Source of the DNA: an uncultured Clostridia bacterium
Lineage (GTDB): Bacteria; Bacillota; Clostridia; Christensenellales; Borkfalkiaceae
Length of the DNA: 50,571 nt
NCBI GenBank assembly: GCA_947627955.1
Contig: CANQXZ010000005.1
Location: 1 to 50,571, forward strand
Reading direction: 5' to 3'
Positions within the stretch are counted from its first letter, which is position 1. Every line of letters begins with the position of its first letter. The notes beneath the pieces were generated by a model. It worked only from the letters and a program-made list of their open reading frames with translations. It was not told where the DNA came from and did no database searches. Positions 32,300 to 40,605 of this stretch are shown here, piece after piece. The position numbers were made by a program, and so were the translations under genes.

Positions 32300-35200
32300 C
32301 GACATAATCGGAAAACTTGACGCGTTGCAGAAGATAGCGATAATCTCCTCCGCGCTCGACCCCGCGCCCTTCGAACAGGCGGGCGTGACCCCCGTAAAGC
32401 GGGTTTTTCTGGACGAGCTCGCGAAGTCGGAGGGTATCCCCTATGCCGACGCGCTCAGGTCGTGGGACAGAGCGGCGGTCGGCGCCATGACGGGCGAACT
32501 CGTCTCGGAGAGCGGCAGGGACGGCGGAAGGCTTTTCGTCACGCCCGATTTGAAGACGGCTGTAAATCCCTATGCCGAGGGGCTCTCCGAGGACCCTTAT
32601 TTAAACGGCGCGATGGGCGCGGAGATAGTCGGGGCTATCCATGCCGCGGGCGGCGCGGCGGGGCTGTACACCCCCTCCCTCGGCGAGGATCAGACCGAAT
32701 TTCTCGATAAGTCCGCCGACGGCGGGGCTGTGCACGAGCTGATGGTGAAGCCCTTTTTGCAGGCGGCGGAGGGCGAGCCCTGCGAGGCGGTGTTCGCCGA
32801 TCCCTCCCGCGAGGGGACGGGATATTACGGCGTCAACCGCGCCATATTCAACGAAACGCAGAACGGCTTGTTCGGCGACGTGTTCGTCGTGGGCGACGGC
32901 AGCGTTTCATACGACGACGCGGCGCTCCTTCTGAAGGGAAAGATCTCCCTCGGCGGCGCCAAGGTCCCCCTCGAACGTGCGTCGCGGAGATACGCCCAGC
33001 TCAAGGGCTATGAGGCGGAGGGGAGCGTTCCCCGCCGCGAGACGGAGGATTCCCTGCGCGACGGCAGCGCCATTGACGACGCCAAGCTCGACGAGATCCT
33101 CGACGGGATAATAGATTTCGCCATAACTACGGGCGCGCTTAAAACGGGCTCGGGAGAGAGCCCGGAAGGGGGCTTGCGCGCCGCCGTGGAGGGGAGCTTC
33201 ACGCTGCTGAAAAACGAGGGCGTTCTGCCCCTCAAAGAGGGCGCGGAGATAGCCGTGCTCGGAGAGGCGTACGGCGACCTCTCCCTGCTCGGCGAAAAGT
33301 TCCGCATAACGGGCTCGGCTGTGGGCTACGACCGCCTCAAACCGCGCAGCGACGACAGTATCCCCACCGCTCTCAGGGCGGCGAGGGAAGCGGGGACGGC
33401 GGTGGTGTTCCTCTATCCCGACTACACGGGCAGGGAGCTCGCATTGCCTCCCAACCGTTTAGTGCTTCTCGACGCCCTCAAAAGGGCGGGCAAGCGCATA
33501 ATAGCCGTGGTGTGCGGGAGCGTGCCCGTGGATATGGGCTTCGACCGCTATGCCGACGCCGTGCTCGTCGCGCCCTGCGACTGCACATATGCGGGCGACG
33601 CGCTCGCGCGCGTTCTGGGCGGGGATATAAACCCCTCCGGGCGGCTCACCCGCACCTGTTACGACGACGCCGACAAGTACTTTTCCGATCTGCGCGCGGA
33701 CAGGGACTCGGGCAGGATGCGCATAGGCGGTTTCGTGGGCTACCGCCGCTACGCTTCGGGCGGCAAAAAGGTCCGCTATCCCTTCGGCTTCGGGCTGGGA
33801 TACACGGAGTTCAAATATTCCTCCCTCTCCGTGAAAAAGGATGAGATATCCTTCGATCTGACGAACTGCGGCAAGTGCGACGGCGCGGAAGTGGCGCAAG
33901 TTTACGTCGGGGTGCCCGCCTCGGCGGGGATAGCCCCCAAAAAACAGCTCAGGGCTTTCAAAAAAGTGTTCTTAAAGGCGGGGGAGACGGTGCGCGTCAC
34001 CGTGCCCGCGGGGCGCGCGTTCTTCGAAACGTTCGACAGCCGCGTATATTCCGACGCCGTTGCGGCGGGGAATTACGCCGTCTATGTCGGCTCCTCCGTC
34101 CTCGACATAAAACTTACGGGGAACATAGCCGTGGAGGGGGACGACCGTTCCCCCGCGGCTGAACGCGTCGCCGACTACTTCACCGACGGCGAGTACGACG
34201 ACGTCTCCGAGGTCTCGGGCGAAAACAGGATAGGCAAATCGCGGGACAACGTTCCCCGCGGGCTCAAAAACGTGCGCAGGGCGGCGCTCTATTGCCTGCC
34301 CCTCGTCGCGCTCGTCATATTCCTGCTCGTCTCCGTGCTGATACTCTCCTATGCCCTCGACTATATCCTTTTGTCCGTCGCGGACGAGGTAATGATAGAG
34401 TGGATACTGTATATAATCGCCGTCGGCGTGCTCGCGATGTGGCCCGTTTTGGGGAGCCTGAACCGCAAGCGGCTCGTGCGGCTCCGCACCGTGGCAATGG
34501 CGATAGCGCCCCTTCTCATAGCCGTGTGCTTCGTGCTCGGCGGGATATTCCTCTCCGAGAGCGGCGGCGTCGCCGAAAAGGTTGCCCTGCGCATGGTCAC
34601 GTGTTTTGCGGTGGGCACGCCCATTCTCGCCATCGTCTCCACCGTGATAGAGCGGCAGTTATGGCGCAACAAGATGGGCAAAAACCGCTGGGATAAGTAC
34701 TATTTCTCCGTAGGCGGCGACGAAAAGGCGACGTCCGACGGGGAGTTCGAGACGGCGTTCGCGTTCGCGGAGGCGGCGCGCGCCGAGAGGGAAGCCGCCG
34801 TCAGGGAAGCGGCGATAGTGCCCCTTCCAGAGGTGGTGCGCTTCTACGACAAGGAGCTCACTTTCGCGCAGCTTTCCGCCGATTGCTCGAAGTTCCTTGC
34901 GGAGCGCGGGCTCTCCGTGGAAGAAGGGGATCTCCGCAACTACATAGCCGCGGTATTCTCCACTCAGTTCATAATAGTGCCCGAGGGCAGCGGCGCCGCG
35001 CTGTGCGCCGCCGTCGCGGAGTACTTCGGCAAGAAGCCCTATATAGACAACGCGGAAAAGTACGCGAGATACGACGACCTCTTCACGCAGTGGAGGAAGA
35101 GCGCGAACGCCGGCGTGCCCACCAATCTGGGCGTTGCCGTGGCGATGGCGGGCAGAGAGAGCGCATATCTGCACACCGCGCTCATCCGTCATGTGAAAAA

Positions 35201-35777
35201 GAGCGCTCTCGAAGCGCTGTTCATGCCGATAGCCGACTTGTTGTCGCACAGGATAACCGCGCTGTCCGCGGTGGGCGGCAAGCGGATGGCTCTGCCGCAG
35301 AATATACTCATAGTCGCGGAAGTGGAGGGCGATACGGCGGGGATACCCGCGGCGATAGCCGAGGCGTGCGCCGTGCTCGACCCCTCGGCTCAGGAGTGTG
35401 AACCCGCCGCCGTAAAGACGGTGTTGCAGACCGTCGGCTACGAGCGGCTTTCCGCCATGCGCAGGACGGTCCGCGATTTCAGCCCCGTGGACGAGGAGCT
35501 GTGGAAAAAGGTGGACGCCCTCGACGCGCGCTCCAAAAACGCGCATATAGGCAACTACCAGTGGGTGCGGCTCGAAACGCACTCGTCCGTCGCTCTCGCG
35601 TGCGGCGAGGGGGAAGCGGAGGCGCTCGACGGCGCGCTTGCCGCCGAGATAATGCCGTGGCTCTCGTCGGTGTGGCATGAAAGCGGAGGAGCCCTCGCGG
35701 ACGTCCTCCCCGAGATATTCGGCGCCGAAAACGTGGGCAGGTGCCTCAGATACGCGGGCAAGGAGGAGCAAAAATGA
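32286..35777 (+). CDS. Operon gene 3: GH3-like/membrane/pseudo-AAA fusion
   Basis: 1163 residues, three parts. (1) Residues about 40-640 resemble a glycoside hydrolase family 3 protein with Fn3-like end: SEDPYL (101), VVGDGSV (202, at the place of the nucleophile block V-V-S-D-W), LLKNEG (309), NPSGRLT (449), PFGFGLGYT (499), EVAQVYVG (535). The N-terminal barrel is much reduced, so activity is doubtful. (2) Four membrane segments, about 668-690, 700-718, 733-756 and 770-790. (3) Residues about 850-1155 align with the McrB-like AAA domains next door but have EGSGAALCAA (898) where they have GMSGTGKTS, and lack the D-E-M-N block. No signal peptide; four crossings put both ends in the cytoplasm. 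The stop overlaps gene 4 (ATGA). Confidence 0.78.
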   Translation: MLKHSDIIGKLDALQKIAIISSALDPAPFEQAGVTPVKRVFLDELAKSEGIPYADALRSWDRAAVGAMTGELVSESGRDGGRLFVTPDLKTAVNPYAEGLSEDPYLNGAMGAEIVGAIHAAGGAAGLYTPSLGEDQTEFLDKSADGGAVHELMVKPFLQAAEGEPCEAVFADPSREGTGYYGVNRAIFNETQNGLFGDVFVVGDGSVSYDDAALLLKGKISLGGAKVPLERASRRYAQLKGYEAEGSVPRRETEDSLRDGSAIDDAKLDEILDGIIDFAITTGALKTGSGESPEGGLRAAVEGSFTLLKNEGVLPLKEGAEIAVLGEAYGDLSLLGEKFRITGSAVGYDRLKPRSDDSIPTALRAAREAGTAVVFLYPDYTGRELALPPNRLVLLDALKRAGKRIIAVVCGSVPVDMGFDRYADAVLVAPCDCTYAGDALARVLGGDINPSGRLTRTCYDDADKYFSDLRADRDSGRMRIGGFVGYRRYASGGKKVRYPFGFGLGYTEFKYSSLSVKKDEISFDLTNCGKCDGAEVAQVYVGVPASAGIAPKKQLRAFKKVFLKAGETVRVTVPAGRAFFETFDSRVYSDAVAAGNYAVYVGSSVLDIKLTGNIAVEGDDRSPAAERVADYFTDGEYDDVSEVSGENRIGKSRDNVPRGLKNVRRAALYCLPLVALVIFLLVSVLILSYALDYILLSVADEVMIEWILYIIAVGVLAMWPVLGSLNRKRLVRLRTVAMAIAPLLIAVCFVLGGIFLSESGGVAEKVALRMVTCFAVGTPILAIVSTVIERQLWRNKMGKNRWDKYYFSVGGDEKATSDGEFETAFAFAEAARAEREAAVREAAIVPLPEVVRFYDKELTFAQLSADCSKFLAERGLSVEEGDLRNYIAAVFSTQFIIVPEGSGAALCAAVAEYFGKKPYIDNAEKYARYDDLFTQWRKSANAGVPTNLGVAVAMAGRESAYLHTALIRHVKKSALEALFMPIADLLSHRITALSAVGGKRMALPQNILIVAEVEGDTAGIPAAIAEACAVLDPSAQECEPAAVKTVLQTVGYERLSAMRRTVRDFSPVDEELWKKVDALDARSKNAHIGNYQWVRLETHSSVALACGEGEAEALDGALAAEIMPWLSSVWHESGGALADVLPEIFGAENVGRCLRYAGKEEQK

Positions 35778-37051
35778 ACCTGCTTGCCGATATGCAGAGC
35801 ATATGGGACGTAGTCACGTCCCCGATGTTCATAATCATATACATCGCCGCGCTTGTGCTTTTAATGATCTCCGTCATAGTCACGGTGATGGTCAACGAGT
35901 ACCGCTTTTCCGCCTTTGTGAAGAGGTTGGAGAGCGGCGAGGACAAGTCCGACGGCGAAAAGGAGAGCCGCGGCTCCCGCTTCGACATGCTCACCCGCCT
36001 CGACGCGGAACTGCCCGCCCGCACGCCCACGGCGTTTGCCGACGACGTCAGCCTCGCGGAGTTCTGCGATATGTTCCGCAATTTTGCGGCGGGGCAGCTC
36101 CATCTGTTCTACGATATAGGCATAATCAGGGAGTTCGTGGCGGGGCTCGCCGTCTCGCATATCCTCATCTTGCAGGGCATGTCGGGCACGGGCAAGACTT
36201 CGCTCGCGTTCGCGTTCGGGGAGTTCGTCTCCAACCCCTCCACGGTCATTCCCGTGCAGCCCATGTGGAAGGACCGCTCCGACCTCCTCGGCTACTACAA
36301 CGAGTTCACAAAGCGCTTCAACGAGACGCAGCTCTTGCAGAAGATGTATGAAGCCAACGGCAGGGCGGATATGTTCATAACAATTCTCGACGAGATGAAC
36401 ATAGCCCGCGTGGAGTACTACTTTGCGGAGTTTTTGTCCCTTCTGGAAATACCCGACCCGCAGTCGAGGTTTCTGGACGTCGTCTCCGACCATTGGCAGG
36501 ACGACCCCAAGGGGATAAAGAACGGGCGCATCCGCCTGCCCGACAACATGTGGTTTCTGGGCACGGCGAACAACGACGACTCCACCTTCGCCATCTCGGA
36601 CAAGGTGTACGACCGCGCCATGATAATCAACATAGACTCCAAGTCGGAGCCCTTTATAGCCCCCGCGTGCAGACCCTTGCCGGTCTCCGCGCGCAGGTTC
36701 GTAGAGCTCGCGGACAAGGCGGTCGGGGAACACCCCGTGACGCAGACCACGTTCGAAAATCTCCGCAAGATAGACAAGTATCTCGCGGACAACTATCACA
36801 TATCTTTCGGCAACCGCATAATGAAGCAGATAATGGCGTACGTGCCCGTATATGTGGCTTGCGGCGGGGAGGAACTCGACGCCCTCGACGACATTCTCGC
36901 CAAAAAGGTGTTGCGCAAGCTCGCAACGCAGAACATGACCTATCGCAAGGCGGGGCTCGAAACGCTGTGCGATACATTCAACGAATACTTCGGCGCCGAG
37001 CGCATGACGCGCTGTCTCGAAACGATAAGGCGCCTTGCACGGAACGGATAA
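35774..37051 (+). CDS. Operon gene 4: membrane-anchored McrB-like AAA ATPase
   Basis: 425 residues. One membrane segment at about 17-40 (PMFIIIYIAALVLLMISVIV), a charged linker, then an AAA domain of the McrB/MoxR (AAA_5) kind: Walker A GMSGTGKTS (135-143), VQPMWKDRSDLLGYYNEF, Walker B ITILDEMNIARVEYYFAEF (from 201), LPDNMWFLGTANNDDSTF with sensor 1 (from about 256) and an Arg-containing D-K-V-Y-D-R-A finger. All key residues are present, so it should hydrolyse ATP as a ring. There is no DNA-binding EVE/DUF3578-type domain as in McrB restriction proteins. AGGAGG precedes the ATG, which overlaps gene 3. Confidence 0.88.
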   Translation: MNLLADMQSIWDVVTSPMFIIIYIAALVLLMISVIVTVMVNEYRFSAFVKRLESGEDKSDGEKESRGSRFDMLTRLDAELPARTPTAFADDVSLAEFCDMFRNFAAGQLHLFYDIGIIREFVAGLAVSHILILQGMSGTGKTSLAFAFGEFVSNPSTVIPVQPMWKDRSDLLGYYNEFTKRFNETQLLQKMYEANGRADMFITILDEMNIARVEYYFAEFLSLLEIPDPQSRFLDVVSDHWQDDPKGIKNGRIRLPDNMWFLGTANNDDSTFAISDKVYDRAMIINIDSKSEPFIAPACRPLPVSARRFVELADKAVGEHPVTQTTFENLRKIDKYLADNYHISFGNRIMKQIMAYVPVYVACGGEELDALDDILAKKVLRKLATQNMTYRKAGLETLCDTFNEYFGAERMTRCLETIRRLARNG

Positions 37052-37058
37052 CGGCAAT

Positions 37059-39077
37059 ATGACACAGGCAGACATTTTATACCGCGCGTTCGGCGAGCTC
37101 ATGAGCGCCGCCGACAAGGACATAATAACTTCGCGCTTCATAGACAGCGTTGTAAAGGCTCCCGAACCCGATTCGGTGACGGTCACGCACAATCTGTGCA
37201 GGGTGGATACCGATTGGCTGGACGCGATAGAGCGCGGGCTTGTATTCGTGGGCAGGGCGATAGAGGAGGACAGGCAGTTCATCCGCTCCGAGGGGGAAGT
37301 GCAGCCCATAGAAAAGGTGAAGCGCATCTCCCGCGAGTCGGTGCAGCACCTCTCCCGCCACAGCGACCTCATAACTCGCAAGCAGAAGGAGGAGATAGTC
37401 CCCGACAAGCTGTACACGGTGGAGAGGGACAGCGATTACGCCGTATACGAGAACAAGTTTTTATATCTCCTCTTATGCCGCGTCCGCGAGTTCGCGAGCG
37501 TGCGCTACGAGGCGATAATGGCGGCTTACAAGGAGTACCGCGGGGAGTATACGGTGAAGAAGAACGTCGCCACCGCCACCCGCAGGCTCTCCTTTACCGT
37601 AAACCTCTCGGACGAACAGGACGACGTCATCTCCGCGCCCGCGGACAGGGAATGCGCCGAGGCGCTGGAACGCATAGACAAGATATTGCAGAGCGTGGAC
37701 TTCTATCTGCACACCCCGCTCATGACCGAGGTGTCGCACACGCCGAGGATACGCCCCAATATCACCAAGACGAACGTCCTCATGATGAACAAGAACTTCA
37801 ACGAGGCGCTCATTCTGTACGAATTTCTCCTCGCATACGAAAAAGAGGGCTACACCGTGGAAAAGACGGTGAACACCCTCTCGCCCCTGCCGGGCGACGG
37901 GGCGCGCGAGCTCGCCGTTCCCGCGCTGTTGGCGGCTTTTCTCGTCTACGAGCACGGTTTGGGGCTCGAAGAGTACTTAAAAGGCGAGTTCGACAAGGAG
38001 GAAGAGCGGCGCAAAGACGAGGCGCAAAAGGAGCTCGTCCGCGCCATAAAGGCGCTCAAAAAGAGGATAAAGGAGACGGGCGAGGGCGCAGAGGAGTACA
38101 TGCTCAACCTCGAAAAGAGGAACGCCGAGCTCGAAAAGGACGAAAAGCTATTAGGGGAAGCGCGGTTAAAGATAGAGGAGCTCAACGCCGCGATAGGCAG
38201 GCTGAAAGAGGACATAAAGGTGTACTGCGCCCAGATAGAGGAGCTCGAACACGACAAGGAAAAGCTCGTCGAGGAGATGAGGCGGCAGGAAGAGGAGTTC
38301 CGCCTGAAGTTAGCCGAGATGGAGCGCGCCTATAACGAGAAGATAGAGGAGCTGAACAGGGAACACGCCGAGGAGACGGAGCGCATAAAGAGGGAGGCGC
38401 AGGAGGCTTACGACGAGCTGAAAGCCTCCGCAAAGAGGGAATACGACGAGCTGAAAGCCTCCGCGGAGGCGGAGCTCTCCAACCTCAAAGAGGCGCACGA
38501 GGGGGAGATAAGGGCGCTGAACGGCGCGCACGACAAGAAGATACAGATCCTCAAAGAGGAGCAGAAAGCCGAGCGCGAGAAGCTGAGGGCGGACTTCGAA
38601 AGCCGTCTCGAAAAGGAAAGCGAAAAACTGCGCATGAGCCGCGACGAGGCGCAGAACACTGCTACGGAACTCACGCGCATAAGGGAAGAACTCCGCGAGT
38701 CGGACAGCGAAAAGGACGTGCTCGAAGCGCGGCTCACGGCTACGCGCAGGGAATACGGGCTGCTCACCGAGGCTGACGACTTCACCACGGAAGAGGGCTT
38801 CACCGCGCTCGAACACGAGTTCGAGGTGCTCGGCAAGCTCGTCAGGGACGAGTGGACGGACGTGAAGAAGATGCTCCGCAAGGAGTTTTACGGCGGCATA
38901 CGCGAGACGATGCGCGCAAAAAAGCCGCAAAAGAGCAAGGAATACAGGGAATTATCGGAAAAAACCATAAAGCGCAGGGCGGAAAAAGCGCCCAAAAAAG
39001 AGGAAGCCCCCGAGAAGGGGCAGGCGGCGGAAAACGCCGCGCAAAGAGCGCAGGACGGCGAAAAAGAAGAGGACTGA
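37059..39077 (+). CDS. Operon gene 5: DUF2357-like N-terminus with long coiled coil
   Basis: 672 residues. The first 300 residues include RDSDYAVYENKFLYLLL (about 121-137), which matches the Y-E-N-R/K-F block of DUF2357 proteins, the usual partners of McrB-like AAA genes. The nuclease part expected in a McrC/DUF2357 protein is not seen. Instead residues about 305-590 form a long heptad coiled coil with EAYDELKASA-type repeats, then a Lys/Ala/Glu-rich tail. There is no membrane segment. I infer a cytoplasmic adaptor or rod for the two AAA proteins that flank it. I chose the ATG at 37059, 7 nt after the gene 4 stop; a TTG at 37035 is possible. Confidence 0.75.
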   Translation: MTQADILYRAFGELMSAADKDIITSRFIDSVVKAPEPDSVTVTHNLCRVDTDWLDAIERGLVFVGRAIEEDRQFIRSEGEVQPIEKVKRISRESVQHLSRHSDLITRKQKEEIVPDKLYTVERDSDYAVYENKFLYLLLCRVREFASVRYEAIMAAYKEYRGEYTVKKNVATATRRLSFTVNLSDEQDDVISAPADRECAEALERIDKILQSVDFYLHTPLMTEVSHTPRIRPNITKTNVLMMNKNFNEALILYEFLLAYEKEGYTVEKTVNTLSPLPGDGARELAVPALLAAFLVYEHGLGLEEYLKGEFDKEEERRKDEAQKELVRAIKALKKRIKETGEGAEEYMLNLEKRNAELEKDEKLLGEARLKIEELNAAIGRLKEDIKVYCAQIEELEHDKEKLVEEMRRQEEEFRLKLAEMERAYNEKIEELNREHAEETERIKREAQEAYDELKASAKREYDELKASAEAELSNLKEAHEGEIRALNGAHDKKIQILKEEQKAEREKLRADFESRLEKESEKLRMSRDEAQNTATELTRIREELRESDSEKDVLEARLTATRREYGLLTEADDFTTEEGFTALEHEFEVLGKLVRDEWTDVKKMLRKEFYGGIRETMRAKKPQKSKEYRELSEKTIKRRAEKAPKKEEAPEKGQAAENAAQRAQDGEKEED

Positions 39078-39088
39078 TTTAAAAGCGG

Positions 39089-40561
39089 ATGGCGAAGAGC
39101 AAAAGGGACAAATTCGAAAAAAAGTGGGAAAAACTCAGAAAGCGCGGTAAACGCCGTTATATCGGCTCCATAATCGCGCTCGTTCTGGTGATCCTCACGG
39201 GCGGCTCGTTTTTAGCCGTCCTCGCCTATCTGCAACGCAACGGGCTGCTCACGGGCATATTCGCCCTGTTTGAAGCCTATCTCGAAGCCAAGGAACTCGA
39301 CATAACCATAGTCGTCTTCTGGATATTGGCTATACCCATCGTGCTGATACTCATAAACATAGTCAACGTCGTGCGCAAACTGAAATTCAAAAACTACCGC
39401 AGGACGTGGCAGGAGACGGCGAAGATAGCCGTGGAAGAGGAGAGGCGCGCGTTCGAGGCCAAGCAGGAAAAGCTGAAACACACGCAGCGTTTCAGCGGGC
39501 TTGCGGAGGCGGCGGATACGGAGGAGCGCGAGGAAAGACCCTCGCAGAAGATACGCTCGTTGAAGGAGCTGTGCGAAAATTTCCGCCTGTTTGCCGCTGG
39601 GGAGATGCACCTTTACTACACCGAGGCGCAGATACGCGCCTTTGTTGCAAGCCTCACCGTGTCGCGCATACTCATATTGCAGGGTATGTCGGGCACGGGC
39701 AAGACTTCGCTCGCCTACGCGTTCGGGGAGTACATAGGCAACCCCGCCGCCATAATCCCCGTCCAGCCCATGTGGAAGGACCGCTCCGACCTTCTCGGAT
39801 ATTTCAACGAATTCACCAAAAAATACAACGAGACGCAGCTTCTGAAAAAAATGTACGAGGCGAACGGGAGCGGCGATATCTATATCACCGTGCTCGACGA
39901 GATGAACATAGCCCGCGTGGAGTACTACTTTGCGGAGTTCTTGTCCCTTTTGGAAATACCCAACCCCGAAGCCCGCTATCTCGAGGTCGTGCCCGACGTG
40001 TGGGAGGACGACCCGCCCGGGCTGAAAGAGGGGCGCATACACCTGCCCGACAACATGTGGTTCATCGGCACGGCGAACAACGACGACTCGACTTTCGCCA
40101 TATCCGACAAGGTGTACGACCGCGCTATGATAATAAATCTCGAGACCCGCACTCCCCCCTTTGTGGCGGAAGGGGAGCACATGGCGGCGGATATCTCCTT
40201 TGAGGAGTTCACCGCGCTCGCGGAGGGCGCCCGCCGCGGCTACGAGATGACAAAGCGCAACGAGCGCCGCCTCAAAGAGCTCGACAGCTATCTCATCTCC
40301 AAATTCCAGCTCACGTTCGGCAACCGCATAATGCGGCAGATCCGCGGATATATATCCGTGTACGTGAGCTGCGGGGGCGACGAGCTCGAAGCCCTCGACG
40401 ACATACTGTGCAAAAAGGTGTTCCGCAAGCTCGCGCTGAAAGATCTGTCTCTCTACCGCAGGGAAGTGCAGGAGATACCCAAATTCCTCGAAACGCTCTT
40501 CGGAACGGACAAAATGCCCGCCTGCCGCGATTATCTTTCGCACATTTCGTCGAGGCAGTGA
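39089..40561 (+). CDS. Operon gene 6: second membrane-anchored McrB-like AAA ATPase
   Basis: 490 residues. A basic start, two membrane segments (about 26-48 and 72-94), a charged helical linker, then an AAA domain very close to gene 4: Walker A GMSGTGKTS (199-207), VQPMWKDRSDLLGYFNEF, Walker B ITVLDEMNIARVEYYFAEF (from 266), LPDNMWFIGTANNDDSTF, and the DKVYDRAMIIN finger region. All catalytic residues are kept. The two hydrophobic segments would make a short outside hairpin with the ATPase in the cytoplasm. Genes 4 and 6 probably arose by duplication and could form a mixed ring with the pseudo-AAA of gene 3. Confidence 0.88.
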   Translation: MAKSKRDKFEKKWEKLRKRGKRRYIGSIIALVLVILTGGSFLAVLAYLQRNGLLTGIFALFEAYLEAKELDITIVVFWILAIPIVLILINIVNVVRKLKFKNYRRTWQETAKIAVEEERRAFEAKQEKLKHTQRFSGLAEAADTEEREERPSQKIRSLKELCENFRLFAAGEMHLYYTEAQIRAFVASLTVSRILILQGMSGTGKTSLAYAFGEYIGNPAAIIPVQPMWKDRSDLLGYFNEFTKKYNETQLLKKMYEANGSGDIYITVLDEMNIARVEYYFAEFLSLLEIPNPEARYLEVVPDVWEDDPPGLKEGRIHLPDNMWFIGTANNDDSTFAISDKVYDRAMIINLETRTPPFVAEGEHMAADISFEEFTALAEGARRGYEMTKRNERRLKELDSYLISKFQLTFGNRIMRQIRGYISVYVSCGGDELEALDDILCKKVFRKLALKDLSLYRREVQEIPKFLETLFGTDKMPACRDYLSHISSRQ

Positions 40562-40605
40562 CGCATAAAATACAGGACAAAAAAAACAAGGAGGTCGGCT
40601 AAAAA

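Noticed and set aside
32286-34260. Secreted beta-glucosidase
   Set aside because: There is no signal peptide, the catalytic barrel is strongly reduced, and the chain is fused to membrane helices and an AAA-like domain.
35861-37417. Long open frames on the strand opposite the AAA operon (also 40531-42477 and 42521-43801, minus strand)
   Set aside because: They are antisense to genes with clear domain signatures, have no family match or ribosome site, and are expected from the GC-rich codon use and the internal repeats.
35774-40561. Classical McrBC restriction system
   Set aside because: No modified-base recognition domain, no McrC-type nuclease motif, and the AAA proteins carry membrane segments; the neighbours are surface proteins.
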